A stretch of DNA of 64,000 bases from Chamaecyparis obtusa. Its lineage: Eukaryota > Streptophyta > Pinopsida > Cupressales > Cupressaceae. The first letter of the stretch is position 1. Each line of letters opens with the position of its first letter. Location of the stretch: NCBI GenBank assembly GCA_027943335.1, contig BSBK01002925.1:2052501-2116500 (forward strand), written 5' to 3'. This document shows positions 12,380-29,599 of this stretch, piece after piece. The notes under the pieces are model-generated. The model made no database searches. It saw only the letters and a program-made list of their open reading frames with translations, and was not told the origin of the DNA. A program made the translations under genes and the position numbers.

Positions 12380-15129
12380 TATTATACACTAAGTTTTCAC
12401 CCTTGTTTCAAGCTCTCTTGGTCTCGATAACTTAGTATAACATGGGAATCATCTCCAGGTTGTGGGACCTATGCTAACTAAGATGAGACCTCTAGGTTCT
12501 AGGCTGGATCCTCTTGGATAATCACCTTAATTTTCTTCTTGATAGGAAAGTAAATTTTGAGGGGAAAAGGGATAGAAGGAATGCATGAAAGGGAAATAAC
12601 TAAAAGAAAACTACCTACTAGGTGATACACCGAAATGAAATGAACATGATACACTAACCAAATTAGCATGAAAGCTCTCAGATCTAATAGAACACAACCT
12701 TTCTAAATAGGCTTGCATGAGTGTTTCACAGAGGGGTTTGGACAAAAGACACAAACTGTGACCTGCAAGTAGACATTCTCTTCAGTAAAAGGGCACATGA
12801 ATGAGAAAGAATGACAGGGGGCTGAAGTATACCCACAAACTCATTCAAATTAGATCAGACACAATAGTACACATATAAGCTAAAAGAAAGAAGGGCCTGG
12901 AACTCCAAGATTTCTCTAACAAAGCTAGTATATTATATTCAATAAGAGAAATATAGACAAGGTAAAGATCAGAGGGCAGAACAAATGCCATGGATAGCAT
13001 CTATTAAGTCTGAGATTTCAATGAAAGATCACAAACTGTAAAAGTCAGAGGGCAGAAAGAATGCCACGGATAACCCCTAGAAAGAGAAAAAATCTTTTTA
13101 CAAAATGTAAAGTCTCACCTTCAAAAGCTCCCAAAAATAATATATACATATCCTTGATTACACACAGACAAGAGCAAAAACCTAACTAGGGTTTACAGAT
13201 TTTCATAAAATAATCAAACCCTAACTCTGTCATATCTGATCATAAATGTATCTCTGAAATATCTTGGCCATTCAGATATCTTGTGTGTCCACCTCTACAA
13301 TTTGAAAACCTCATGCCATAACCATGAACCTATCTCTACAAATTGGGCTCATCATGAAAGCTCAAACTCTTATCCTTACATATATTTGTATTCTGAAGTA
13401 CAGAAGGCCACAATTGGCACCAACCTTTAATGCTTTTGCAGTGTAAGAGAACCTACATGGTACCTAAGAAATTAGCAAGTGACAACCAACAGATCCTCTC
13501 CATCATCCTTCCAACTGCAATTGTCCTGGAAACATAAATTCTGAGCTACCCACGACCTCGCATTTGACCAAAAGCAATAAACCAACAAGAAACCTTGTGA
13601 AATATATTTATATTTGAAAACAATAGCTAGCTAGTTCAAGTTTAAAATATGGCTGTTGATATCATCATTTCTCAATAGATGAATGGCCTAGATCACCCTC
13701 GAAATAGTCACAAGCCTCTTTTGAAAAGTCAAATGCCACATCACCAGTTGGAACCAATGAGAAGTGAACATTTCAACATGATTGGAACCTTACTTAAGAA
13801 AGAATCTTGACTCTGCATTAGACAGTGATTGCATGATTGCATGAGCTCAGAAGATTCTATACCATTATGCAACAACTATAGATCTTCATTAACTGCCACC
13901 TCACTTAAGATACTCAAAACCATAGACAAATGCCAACTGTTCTACCCAGCAATGAATAGGAATCAAGCATGTCAGCGCCTCCTGGCAACATGGACCCACA
14001 ACATCCTTAACTTTCATCAGACAGTTGTCGTTATACCACAGCCTTAAACTTCATGCATCTTACTCCAATAGTATAATGACAATCATAGATTCTGTTTGAG
14101 CTTTAACCCACCTCATAAGCCAAAGACCTTGGGCCCACTAACAAACTTCCACCTCACAAAACTTTGACCAATCAGGAGCAAACACTTTAGACAAAGTGGT
14201 AGTGGACCCACTGACAATTAAAGCATTGCATTGGGATGAAGATCAATGGTCATCACATGATCACAAGGGGGAAGATTAAGTCTTACAAACAGGTGACAAC
14301 TGTCAAATCAAAAGATTAACCCTATTAATCAAGGATGCTTAGGATTTTAATAAATCAGGCCCAGCCTTGCCATGTGTCACTCATTTACTTACTGTTGACT
14401 GCCCCCCCCAGATCTATTTGGCATAGGACCCACCTGACAAGAGCACTAAGCTATAGAAGAGGATCAACAGTCATCGTTATACCACAACACTTAAAAAGAC
14501 ATCACCTTTACCCAATGGTATAATGGCAGTCGTCAATCTTGCTCAGATCTTAACTACCTTAGAACTGGGACTGCCAAACAAAATAGTAACCGCTCGCCAA
14601 ATTGCTTGATGCTAAAGACTTAACTGCCAGAAATATGAGATCCTGCGAACACATAATCACTTAGTTGTTGAAAGGACTGGTGACCTTAGGTTACATTGAG
14701 TGATTTCCTAACTAAAGGGAGCATCACCAAGTCATGGAATGGAAATGAAATATGCCTTCTGACTGGGAGATCTCATGAGCAAAGGGTAGTCGGTGGATCG
14801 GGAGATATAAAGGAATATTCTATGGGTTTTTAGAGACCTTGTGAATAGGCTAAGCTTAGAAAAGTGCACATGGGAAATAGAGTTTTAAGTGGCTAAAAAA
14901 GGTAATGGAAAATTAGAATAGGCCCTAGGGTTTTGAGGGTTTTTTTTTTTTGCCTCCAACGGCAAGATTTTCAAATAAAAGGGCTTCAAACCAGATTGTT
15001 GAGTGTTTGCAGAGACCAGAAGACAAGATGCAAGGCCATGAAAATTTTTGAGAGGTTCGACAAGATTAAAATACTATATGGATCCCAACCTATGGCCAAA
15101 TTGCAATGGATAGTAAAATTTGGGAAACA
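12380..15129 (-). repeat. 3' LTR of element F
   Basis: Starts (in + coordinates) with TATTATACACTAAG, a mutated form of the TGTTATACACTAAG at 39211. It stays alignable to AAATTTGGGAAACA at 15129. Because the element reads leftward, this is its downstream LTR. I see no clear polypurine tract next to its inner end. Confidence 0.9.
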
Positions 15130-15349
15130 TTTTGGTGATTTTTGCTGGATGTCAGCCTGCTAGACATTGATCAGTGGCCTTAAAATGATCCATTGGGCAT
15201 AGGAGTCATCACATGAGCATAAAACTTGTTTGATAGAGAGAGACTTGGAACTAGAAGAACAAAAATTGTGCACGAGCACTTCTTGGAAAATAGGAAAACT
15301 AACCTAGAAAGTACAGAAAGAAAGTAGGAAACATATTCACAAAGATTTA

Positions 15350-16612
15350 CAAGGAAGGGTTGACCTCAAAGAAAGGCTTCAAATGGAATCCATTAACTGA
15401 AATAGTCAAGGCATCTCCTCCTAGAGTTGATAGCTAAAAATCATTAGGCCCCTTGCATTCTATAATAACAAATGGCCCAACCCAAAAAGAATCAAACTTT
15501 GTATGTCTGCTAGGCTTTGATCTGAATTCATCCCACTTGAGAACTACATCTCCAACTTTAAAGTCTCTAGCCCTAGCTCTTTTATCAAAACTCCTCTTTG
15601 TTTGAATCTAATGGAACTCCATATCTTTCATGGATTTATCTCTAAGTTCTTCTAACTCCATTAGCTAAGCATACCTGATTTGTAAGGGATCTCCTTCTTG
15701 AAACATGACATATTGAGTGGCTAAGTCCAAAGCTAGAAATTCAGTTGAAATGGACAACTTAGCCTCTCTTCCATATACTAATACATAAGGAGAATTCTCA
15801 ATGATCTTCTTTGGGGTAATCCTATCCAACCATAAGGCGGACTTCAACTTAGTATGCCAATCTCTTTGGTTATCTTGTAGAGTCTTCTTGATTATCCTAA
15901 TCAAGTTCTTATTAGTTGATTCTACCAAACCATTTCCCTAAGGGTAGTAATTTGAACTTGTATTTAGATAGATGCCATTTCTGATTGCCCATTCTGAGAC
16001 TTTAAGGCCTACGAATGCCAATACATTATCTAATATTATGGAGTCTGGAGTGCCAAATCTATGAATTATATCATCATAAAAACTCAAGACAACACTCTCA
16101 TTTGATTCTTTCAAGGCAACTGCCTCTATCCATCTAGTGAAATAATCTATTGTAGTGATTATCCACTTGTGTCCTACACTAGATGGAGGATTAATCATGC
16201 CAATAAAGTCTATGCCCCATCTCTTGAATGGTTTCTCTGTTCTGATTGGCTAAAGGGGTGGAGTTGCAAGCCTTTCTTTTCCTACAAACATAGCACATTT
16301 GATGCATTTTCTCACATAATCATGATGATCCTTAAAGATAGATGGCCAATAATATCTAGTCCTCATGATTTTAAAAGTAGTAGTCCTAGGAGAAAAGTGA
16401 CCTCTAGAAGGTCCATCATGAAATTCAAATAGGACATTAGCTATCTTTTCTGAATCAATACATCTTAAAAGGACACTATTTTGATCCTTTCTAAAAATAA
16501 CTTCATCTATTAGCACAAAGGGAATAGATTGTAATCTATAATATCTTCTTTTTGCTGAATCTAGGCCTGCAGGACATTGTCCTATCTTTAAGTAATGGAT
16601 CATGTTAGGCAA
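15350..16612 (-). pseudogene. Integrase of element F (broken)
   Basis: From the right: a zinc-binding region (HYLK, then later CIKCAMF), then the catalytic core with ITTIDYFTRWIEA, ILDN and GLVESTNKN supplying the D, D, E positions, and a C-terminal part with DKRARARDFKVGDVVLKW and FWVGPF (the GPY/F module). The frames are continuous apart from several stops, including those near 15937, 15664 and 15600. It would insert the cDNA into the chromosome. No chromodomain follows, which fits a non-chromovirus gypsy lineage. The coding region ends about 220 bp before the 3' LTR. Confidence 0.85.
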
Positions 16613-16636
16613 CCAACCCGATGCCTTGGCATGCTC

Positions 16637-17104
16637 CTATGTAGAATGCACAACCAAAGATGCATCTATTTTCTTTGATTTCTTTGAACTCTCATCCTCT
16701 GCCAAATGCTCATAAAGACCTCTTCCTCTAACCAACTTGGTGGTTTGGATATCAATGTCATACTCCATCACTTTGGTAATCCAACCAGCTCTTTTCTCAT
16801 TTAGGTCCTTGGAAAGCAAAAATTCTTTGACACTTGGATGAGTAACCTTCAAGTGTACCTTGTTATGCGTCAATAAATATCTAAAATTTTTAAGGCTCTT
16901 TACCACAACAAGTACATGTTTCTCCACAAAAGAGTACCTTTGTTCATACTCTTCTAAAAATTTGTTGAAGAAAGCAATAGGCTGCTCCAATCGATCTGAA
17001 TTTTCTTGAGTCAACATAGCAGATATAGCATCATGACCTCCATAAGCATAAAGGATAAAATCCTTACTAAATTTTGGGTTTAATAGAGCAGGAGCTTTTG
17101 TCAA
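16637..17104 (-). pseudogene. RNase H domain following RT in element F (degenerate)
   Basis: The frame reads from the reverse-transcriptase connection (TKAPALLNPKF) through FILYAYGGHDAISAMLTQ to KVHLKVTHPSVKEFL. Active gypsy RNases H have DAS and TDH motifs at these places; here the first and third catalytic Asp are not recognisable. This fits a domain that became a structural tether after a second RNase H was gained, as described for the Tat group. It ends in a stop at about 16637, just before the integrase frame. Confidence 0.75.
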
Positions 17105-17119
17105 GGTTTCTTTGATAGC

Positions 17120-18270
17120 CTAGAAATTAGCTTTTCCTTCTTTATTCTAGCTAAAAGTTGAACTCTTCTTTAACATGGCTATCAAAGGCTTTAGTAAATA
17201 TGTAATATTAGGAAAGAAAAACCTAACAAAATTAATCTTTCCTATGAAAGATTGGAGACTTTTCCTATAATGTGGCAATGGTAGCTCTAGGATGGCTGCA
17301 ATCCTCTTAGGGTCTACTATAATTCCTTTCTTGGATACTACATATTCTAACAATTTTCCTTCATGAACTACAAACACACATTTCTTGGGATTAAGAGATA
17401 TCTCAAACTCTCTACATCTTTCAAAGGTTTTCCTCAAGTGTTTGATATGATCTGCTACATGTTTAGAATAGATAGTTATGTCATCTAAGTAGACCAGTAC
17501 AAACTTGTACATGAGGCTTTTAAAGGCCATATCCATTGCCTTATAAAAAGTAGCACCTACATTTGACAAACCAAAGGGCATCTTTTGATAAGCCATGGTT
17601 CCCCACTTGGTTGTAAATGTAGTCTTATATTGATCTTCCTTATTAACTAAGATCTAATTATATCCTAAATAGCCATCCAATAATGAAAATCTCTCAGATC
17701 TAGAGACACGTTGTAAGATTTGTTCCATAGAGGGTAATGGATGGCTGTATTTTAAAGAGGCCCTATTAAGATCCCTGAAGTCAAATCATAACCTTAATTC
17801 CCCATTCTTTTTCCTTATAGAAACAAGGTTGGAAACCCAACCAGTATGTTTGATGGGGAAGATGATACCACTTTCTATCAATTTGAGAACCTCTTTATGC
17901 ATAAGTGGCTCAAACTTGGGATTAATAGGCCTTTTTTTTTCCCTCACTGGCTTGGAATTAGGTTCTAGTTCAATAGTGTGTTGAGCAAGGGCTGGATGAA
18001 AACCTTTAAGGTCTTCATATTGCCATGCAAATACATCACTAAATTATTTGAATAATTGGCTGTAAGCCTACTTTTCTAAATCAGTATTTACTTTTCCAAA
18101 TTGTAAACTTATACCTGGTTCTAACTCTAATTCAACACAGTGTTCTTGTTGAACTACCGAGCCAGCTTTATTCTTCTTGACCTGATCATCCTTGTTGAAG
18201 ACAGTCTCTAAGGTGACAAGACCTCTAGGCATCTTATTAGACTTAAGTTGTATTACTTGGTCACCATAAT
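17120..18270 (-). pseudogene. Reverse transcriptase of element F (broken)
   Basis: Motifs run in order on the - strand: IKHTGWVSNLVSIRKKNGELRL, FDFRDLNRASLKYSHPLP, YKTTFTTKWGTMAYQKMPFGLSN, then VLVYLDD with the catalytic YLDD codons at 17480-17491, then LNPKKCVF. Stops occur in the N-terminal half (for example after GELRL). Its upstream end is interrupted by insertion of element C at 18275/18276. Confidence 0.9.
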
Positions 18271-18275
18271 TTTTC
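18271..18275. repeat. Probable left TSD of element C
   Basis: TTTTC here compares with TTTGC at 29550-29554; four of five bases match, which is expected for a duplication with one later mutation. Confidence 0.55.
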
Positions 18276-21200
18276 TGTCATGCCCCGCAAGGGAACCGGG
18301 AAGAGACCAAAGATTCTCTTCGTAAAGAAAACCTAAGCAAAAATTTATTTATTTTTTAAATTTTCAAAACAATACTATGAACAAAACCTAAACTTAGTTT
18401 CCTCCAAGGTTCCCTTTTATTTAATGCATGATTCATTTAAGGCCATTAAGTAAACTAAGAACAAGATAAAGTTCTCAAAACAAATTACATTATATCTTTA
18501 AGAAATACAAAATATTTTCATTTCAACTTTCCATTTAAACATCTATATTCCTAAGTATCCTTTATGAACAATATAACTTTTTAAAATCAAATAAAACTCA
18601 TCTAAATACATTGCACATATACTACATAACTTGGAATGTTACAAAATCCTTTTTCCTTTCCAACATACATCTTAAACATAAAGTTCACATTTCCCTTTTA
18701 CCTTTTTCCTAAGTCTACCCATACATCATTTTGAATCACATCAATGATTACATTACATTCATCTCCTCATGGGAGGTAACAATAATTTTACAAAATGAAA
18801 TATAATTACAAAGCCTTCATTCTTCAAAACTGGTACATAAGCAAGCATGAATCTCCAAACACTGCATCCGCCAAAAGATACCTCGATAAAAGATTTACCA
18901 CCCAACCATGTGGATACCTAAAAAGGCCCACTCCCCCATGCTAGGAGATAAACACCAAGCCCACAAAGAAGTAACTTACTGGGTTTTTACAAAGGGTTGA
19001 ATAACAATTCCACAAATGAGATTCACTTCACAAGGGTTCTAAGGTTTGGGTAGAAAATCCTAAGCAACAACCTAAGTGAGTGTCATCGCATAGCCCTCAC
19101 CCCTTGGGTTGTCTTGGTACTAGCCACACTGGGCCCCGGCCCCCAAGTAGGCACATGCAGAATCAAATGCCTTTCGTACAGACAAGCACCATTTGATCGT
19201 ACCTACGCATAGGTACCTTCTCCCACTCCCATCCATAGCCTTTACTAGCACTAATGGCATGGGCGAGGCACATTTAATCTTTTTAATGTTTTAACCCATT
19301 CCCATAAGTTTAATTAAGTTTTCACTTGTTAAATAACTCTTCAGTCGGTTATCCTAGTCTAGCCACTTTAGGGCCCCGGCCCTGCACTGAGAGCCACTCA
19401 CTTAGGATTTCTTAGGTTTCCTACCCTTAACCTACATGTCACAATCACATCACAAACATAATAAAACATATCATGAACACATTTGTAAGACTGCATCAAA
19501 GAGTAGAAACTAATAAGATAGTTTATGAATGTTTAGGGAAATTAGGAACGTTTAAGGATATTTAGAATGTCCTGATCCTTTAGACAACCCTAACCCTAAA
19601 CTACTTCCTAAACACATCCTAACCCTATTAAGGCATCTAAATGCACTGGATATAACCTCTGCCAAACACATTTAAGGTTTTCACAAATTTCAATATGCCA
19701 AAATAACGCTTCTTAGATTTCAGTCTAGGCCTGACATTTGACTAATCTTGAAATTTGGCTAAGTCTGGTTTTATGAAAATCTAAAATCTAAAAATCACAA
19801 ATTTATAAACTAAACTATACTATGAAATTCCTACTAAATAATAACTAAATTTAATAGAAATTTCAATATTCCAAATTTAATATTCACTAAAAACAAACTA
19901 CCACAAAATAATAAAAGAAAACAAAATAGATTTCAAGTCATTTTTAAATAGTCTATTTAGTATTTCATTATTTTATTTTGCTCCTACAATCTCTCCTTAT
20001 TTTTCTCCTATATTTCCTCCTTATTATTTTCCTATAATTTCTCCTATATTTCCTCCTTATTATTCTCCTATAATTTCTCCTATATTTTACTAAAAGTTTA
20101 AATGATTTTAGTAAATGTTATTGACATTTTATTTTATTATATTTTTTTTAAAATAAAAATAAAACATAACTCAAATGTTTTATTGAAACATATATATTTC
20201 AGAAACCAAAATAATATTTATATTGTATAAACGTCACCAAATGAATTCATATTAAAATGTTAAAATGTTTGAATAGATAGAATATTAAATGACGGAATAA
20301 TATAATAATATAGCATTTGTATTACACTAATACAACATTTGTATAATGTACAGACGATTGACAAAATAATATCATACTACACACACTATTACCAATAATG
20401 CAATGATGTTTCACATATTATAATAATACATTTAATACTTCAACATTCTGTAATAATACGTTATTGCAGAATACATTAATCTATCAACCGTCTACAATAA
20501 TATACTATTAAAGAACACATTAATATATTCACCCTACACCATACAATAATAATACGACATTACACCTATGTTTTGCAATAATAACACACATACAGAAACT
20601 TTCAACCAATCTAAAAATCACATTCATACTATTAAATTAAACCTATTTCTCAAGATGGAATCCAACCTGGAGTCCTGCGGAATCCGGTTGATGAAGATGA
20701 ATCCTTCCTCTCTGTCTCTTTCCAGCAAGCCTCAAACTCTTCCTGGATGAACTCTCCAGCCTCTATTTGCCAAAATCCAAATGCCAAACTTTTCTGAATC
20801 TCCCCAAATTTTCTCTAGCAATCATAATATATATCTCTCTATATATATATATTTTCCTCCCCTCCCTTACACAAGAAATCTTCCGGTAAATAAAATGGAG
20901 GTGGTGGTTGCATGGGTAAACCAATTGTGCAACCATCCCAGCCTCTCACCCGTTAATAATATAGTTAATAATATGGTTAATAATATGGTTTGTAAAACCA
21001 TTCCCGTGAAGGGGTGATCATATTTTATTTAATAAGGTTTTTATTTTATTTTATTTTGTCTCCTAAATTTAAGGATGACAAAATAGAGAATATATTCTTA
21101 AATATTAATTTCCTAACTTACTTAGCCATGGTAATAGAATTTACCAATCCTATTTACCACTAATAAGAATAACATAAGAATAATTTCTTCCACACAAATA

Positions 21201-22119
21201 ATTAATTTATTATATAATAATATATATTAATATATGTATTCATAGGCATATGTGTGCACCCATATTCTTATGGTACATATACCATAAATCATACATATTA
21301 TTATTAATATTAAATATTAAAATAACATTATTATAAAATATATTATTTATTATTAATGATATTAAATCTCACGATTTAAATCACATACCAACTCGTTCAC
21401 ACTAGTATGCATATACGTAACTTTTAATAATGATAAATTACTAAGTCATACCTATCAAAAATCTACTTACAACTTTGAACATGCCATGAAGACAAGAACT
21501 AGCTACCACATCCACAAATCAACCAACTACAAGATCGCATAATGCCTCCACACAAGGGACTAACTCGACACCTCCCACCTAAGGGTAAAAGGATCAAAGG
21601 TGAGGTTTCTTCCTGTGGAACCTGGTGATATCTCCGTAACAACAACAACGATCGAGGATTTTGAGAGATCGCTCAGACCTGTGAAGCCAGGTGGAGACGA
21701 TACCCGGTACCTGTAATCCTGCATCACCAAGAAGAGATACATACATATACATATGGATATACAAATCAAATATATGCAAGCAGATGACTAGGATCGATAC
21801 ATCGTGTGGACCTCAACTGAGTGAGTAACTATGAATTTGTCCTAAGTCATAAAAACACATCAGTCACATATCCATGCAACATAGAAGATCATGATAATGG
21901 TTAGTATTTAAATCATTGGGTTAGATCCATAAGACATATAAAAATAGATGATTTTCAAATCTCATAAACATATAAATGATATAACCATAAATGAGCATAT
22001 TAATCATCTGATAAACATAACATCATCCATAAAGCATAAACGTAAATGTATAGTCCTAACCATCACAATAGAATGTCCAAACTAGAAAGTCCAAGTATCA
22101 GCATAGGAGAGGTATTACA
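18276..22119 (-). repeat. 3' LTR of element C
   Basis: A 3.84-kb LTR nearly identical to 25555-29549. It contains two GC-rich phrases (GGGCCCCGGCCC at about 19130 and GGGCCCCGGCCCT at about 19370) flanking a conserved stretch, and a CTCCTATATTTCCTCCTTATTA repeat near 19980-20090. At 20826-20853 it has only a short AT-rich tract where the other LTR has a long one. Short open frames in it are not genes. Confidence 0.93.
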
Positions 22120-22131
22120 TCCTCCCCCCCT
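22120..22131 (-). other. Polypurine tract of element C
   Basis: The + strand TCCTCCCCCCCT directly abuts the LTR end; on the - strand this is AGGGGGGGAGGA, the primer for plus-strand synthesis. Confidence 0.85.
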
Positions 22132-22141
22132 AGAGTTAGGC

Positions 22142-22357
22142 TTACTCCTGGAAGCCTACAAATAAATATGGATAGGCATCTCTAAGCCTTGAAGCATCTT
22201 CCCATGTGGTGGAAGACTCATCATTGGGGTCCCATTGGACCCTTGCCTGCTCTATGGTTCGACCCCTGAGGGTCAGTGCCTGCTGCTCCAAAATGCATAC
22301 CGGCTCTAAAGCTAGCTGCCCGTCTGCTACTTGTAATGCATTCCAATCCACCTTCAT
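22142..22357 (-). pseudogene. C-terminal integrase tail with chromodomain-like motif (element C)
   Basis: The frame reads PVCILEQQALTLRGRTIEQA, then VQWDPNDESSTTWEDASRLR, then AYPYLF. This matches the chromodomain-like end of Tekay-type integrases (ILDRR...RLRNR..P..KVQW......ATWE....R..YP.LF). The zinc finger and the catalytic DDE core that should precede it are absent: the RNase H frame ends and this tail begins within a few bases of 22355. It is therefore a leftover of an internal deletion, not a separate gene. Confidence 0.8.
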
Positions 22358-23480
22358 TGCCTAGCATTGAGATTGGGTTGGGAGAAGATGTACTGAAGAC
22401 TTCTATGATCTGTTTGGAGTTCAAACTTGTGACCCAACAGAAAGTGTCTCCATTTCACCAAGGCATGTACGACTGCTGCTAGTTCAAGGTCGTCGGTGGG
22501 GTAGTTGAGCTCATGATCCTTGAGTTTCCTTGTCTCATAAGCCACGACTTTTCCTTCTTGCATAAGAACTGCCCCGATCCCTTCTAGAGAAGCATCTGTG
22601 CATACTACAAAATTTTTGGATGGTTCAGGAACTACCAAGATTGGGGCACTGGTTAATCTATCTTTCAATGTTTGGAAAGCGGCCTCACATTTTTCTGACC
22701 AAACAAACTTCTTACCCTTCCTTTGAAGTGAAGTAATGGGGTGAGCAACCCGAGAAAAATATTTGACAAACCTTCTGTAATACCTGGCTAATCCCATAAA
22801 ACTGTGAACCTCAGGAACATTAGTTGGAGTTGGCCACTCCACTATAGCTTGAATCTTATCTGGGTCAACAGCAATGCCATTTTCTGATATGACATGCCCA
22901 AGATACTTAACCTCAGTCTGAAAGAATTCACACTTTTGAGCATTAGCATACAGTTGGTTCTCCCTAAGGCACTACAATACTTGCCGAAGGTGAACCTCAT
23001 GTTCTTCAAGAGTTTTGAAGTAAACCAAGATATCATCTAAGAATACTATCACAAATTTGTCCAAGTAGGTTCTAAACACTCCATTCTTCAGGCTCATGAA
23101 TACGGAAGGAGCATTTGTTAACCCAAAAGGTACCACAGTGAACTCATAATGACCATACCTGGTGTGAAAAGCTGTTCGATGAATATCAGCTTCTTAAATC
23201 CTGAGTTGATGATAGCCTGACTTGAGATCTATTTTAGAGAATATTTTGTCCACCTTCATCTGATCAAATAGGTCATCAATGCGAGGTAGGGGATACCAAT
23301 TTTTTATGGTAACCTTGTTCAGTTGACGATAGTCAATACATAATCGGAGGGATCCATCTTTCTTCTTTACAAATATCACTGGCGCTCCCCAAGGTGATAC
23401 ACTAGGTCTTATAAACCCTTTTTCTAAAAGTTCTTCTAGCTGAACCTTGAGTTCCTCAAGTTCTTGCGTGGTCATACGGT
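22354..23480 (-). pseudogene. Reverse transcriptase and RNase H of element C (broken)
   Basis: The RT part reads [35 protein letters not shown] (then a stop), a [14 protein letters not shown] block and VFLDDILVY with the catalytic DD codons at 23032-23037. RNase H follows with [36 protein letters not shown] and [11 protein letters not shown], keeping D, E and D. Stops near 23193 and 22977 break the frame. The last residues (QPNLNARQ) lie at the deletion breakpoint; the usual final RNase H motif and the whole integrase core are missing. Confidence 0.9.
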
Positions 23481-24107
23481 ACGAGCTTTGGAAATTGGTT
23501 TTGCTCCCGGCACCAAATCAATTCAAAAATCTTTGTCTCTCTTGGGTGGCATCCCTGGAATTCCTTTTGGAAAAACATCCAAGTATTCCTGTAAAAGGGG
23601 GTGATCTAATGATATCTCCCTACTCTCTTCTTGATCTAAATCCTCCATTGTGACTGCAAAAAGTTGGCATCCTTTGCGCATGCACCTCTTAAGCTGCATC
23701 GCGGAAATCATGTGGAGAGAGATGGATGATTGAACCCCAATAATCTTCTTAGGTTTCCCTGAGTCATCAGTGCATTGAACACTTTTTTTTTGACAATCCA
23801 AAGTGGCTTTGTGAGCATCCAACCAATCCATGCCCAACACTACTCCATATGATCCTAAAGGAATCACTCTAAGATCCACTAAGGTAGAGAAAGGTCCAAG
23901 TTCCAAACTACAACTTTGAACGCAAGAGTCAGAGACTACTCTTGCCCCAGAGGCTAGTTCAACCTGCCACCTATCTTCCTACCTTACTGCCTTCAGCCCA
24001 CATTGCTCTACTAAAAAGGATGAAATAAAAGAATTTGTTGCTCCTGAATCAAACAAAACGGTGGTAGAGATACCCTTTAACAAACCTAGACTTTTAATGA
24101 CTGCCCC
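23481..24107 (-). pseudogene. Aspartic protease region of element C
   Basis: The catalytic motif FDSGATNSFIS is read at about 24020-24053 (Asp codon 24048-24050). It is followed by SLELGPFSTLVDLRVIPLG and VLGMDWLDAHKATLDC, the well-conserved end of chromovirus proteases, then a linker to reverse transcriptase (LQEYLDVFPKGIPGMPP). Stops separate the blocks near 23922 and 23520. Confidence 0.85.
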
Positions 24108-25409
24108 CTAATGATTGGCTTGACCCTGGTTTACAGTAGAAAACACTTGATGAGATCTGCCTGAGTTACCTACTGTAGGTTCAGAAGTGGCCTGTCTAAA
24201 ACTAACTACTGGAGAAGATTTCTGAGGGCAATTAACTGCAATGTGCCCATGTTTCCCACAAGAGTAACATCCAGTGTTTTTGACAAAATTCCTCCCTGCA
24301 GTAGGTGCACTAGATTGCTGGTAGCTACCCTGACTAGAGTTCTGAGGCATACTCTAAGCTGGTAGATGGTTTGGGAATCATTTTTCACGTAGCTAGTTGC
24401 GAGGATTATTAGATTAAGAACCCCCACTTTTACTTTTGTTTCCATTTTGATTGTTGCTATTGTTGTTGCTGATGAATTTCCTTTTCTATTGGTTCTGATT
24501 CCTCTTAGGCGAATAGTTCTTAGGTGTGCCTTGAAATTGATTCCCTGACCCAACCTAGAAAGTATTGCCACCTTGGCCACTAGTTCGGCTTCCTAACCCC
24601 AAGGCTATATTTTTTTCTTCAAGACGAGCCTTAATGACTGCATCATTTATAGTCTGAGGTTCAAACATTCTTACACTACAGGCCAAGTGACTGTTGAGCC
24701 CTCTAAGAAAGTGTTGAGTTAACATAGGTTCATCATCCTTAAACCCTGAATATGGCTTGAGTTCCAAGAACTTCTTCTCATAGTCATCCACTGACATATT
24801 AAGCTATCTTAGAGTATGAAATTCTTCGGCTCTTTCCTGCCTCCAATGGTCAGATAGAAATTTAGCTCGAAAAAGTTCTAGGAATAGTTCCCAAGAGAGG
24901 GTGGTGATGTCTAAGTGAAGTTTCTGTCTTTCTGTTTCCCACCATGTGGATGCAAAGTCTCTAAGGTGAATGACTGCAAACCGGGCTTTGGTATTACTAT
25001 GGTATGGGTGCATGGAGAAAATCCTTTCTAATTCTAGCAACCAAGTTTGTGCGGAAGTTCCACCTTGTGTTCCCTTAAATGGGTTTGTCTTGGTTCTAAG
25101 GAGATCCCACATATGAGAAGCCTGTAGGGCATCCTCTTCCAATGTCTGGTCTCTCCTCCTAGGACTTCTTTCTCTTTCCTCATTGTGAGTGCTACTCTCC
25201 CCATGCTGGCCTCTATCCTGCCCTACCTCTAACCTCTGAAGGATTTGTTGTAGTAATTCTGCTACTTGGGCTCCCTGAAAACCTCCTGATTGATTGTTAG
25301 ATTGTTCCCCTTGTCTCGCGTATTGTTCTTCTTCATGAGAACTTTCATGTTGAGATCTAGGAGGGGCATTTTGGGCACCTCCTCTTCGACCACGGGTTAA
25401 GGGTGGCAT
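24108..25409 (-). pseudogene. Gag of element C (broken)
   Basis: I take ATG at 25407-25409 as the start because MPPLTRGRRG is the usual beginning of this Gag family; the open frame extends a little further upstream without support. A Gln-rich N-terminal part is followed by the retrotransposon gag domain (PFKGTQGGTSAQTWLLELER, then FRAKFLSDHWRQERAEEFH), then a stop at 24804, then DDYEKKFLELKPYS and LTQHFLRGL. One CCHC knuckle, CYSCGKHGHIAVNC, lies at about 24230-24271. At least seven stops interrupt the frame, mostly in the linker before the knuckle. Confidence 0.9.
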
Positions 25410-25538
25410 CCTGCCATGAGTTAAGAAGAATGATGAGTTTATGGTTTTGATTTTTTTTATTTTGAGTTTTCCTAAGATGTAGTACAAGTTTTAAGGTACA
25501 TGGGCCCAATTCTTTAGGGCCCAGTGTAGCAACTTAGT

Positions 25539-25550
25539 GCTCTGATACCA
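25539..25550 (-). other. Primer binding site of element C
   Basis: GCTCTGATACCA on the + strand is the exact complement of TGGTATCAGAGC, the initiator-Met primer site, four bases inside the 5' LTR. Confidence 0.93.
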
Positions 25551-25554
25551 AATA

Positions 25555-29549
<3,995 letters not shown>

Positions 29550-29554
29550 TTTGC
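29550..29554. repeat. Probable right TSD of element C
   Basis: TTTGC, the partner of TTTTC at 18271-18275 with one mismatch. Confidence 0.55.
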
Positions 29555-29599
29555 AATAGTCTTTCTTGGTTATGTTTTTAAAAGACATCTTCAAACAAG

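Noticed and set aside
19585..19605. CCCTAACCCTAAA resembling plant telomere repeat
   Set aside because: Only about two units inside the LTR of element C, repeated in its other LTR; not a telomeric array.
20568..21017. Small frames in the C LTR (repeated at 27848-28030)
   Set aside because: They occur in both LTRs as non-coding sequence and show no family resemblance.
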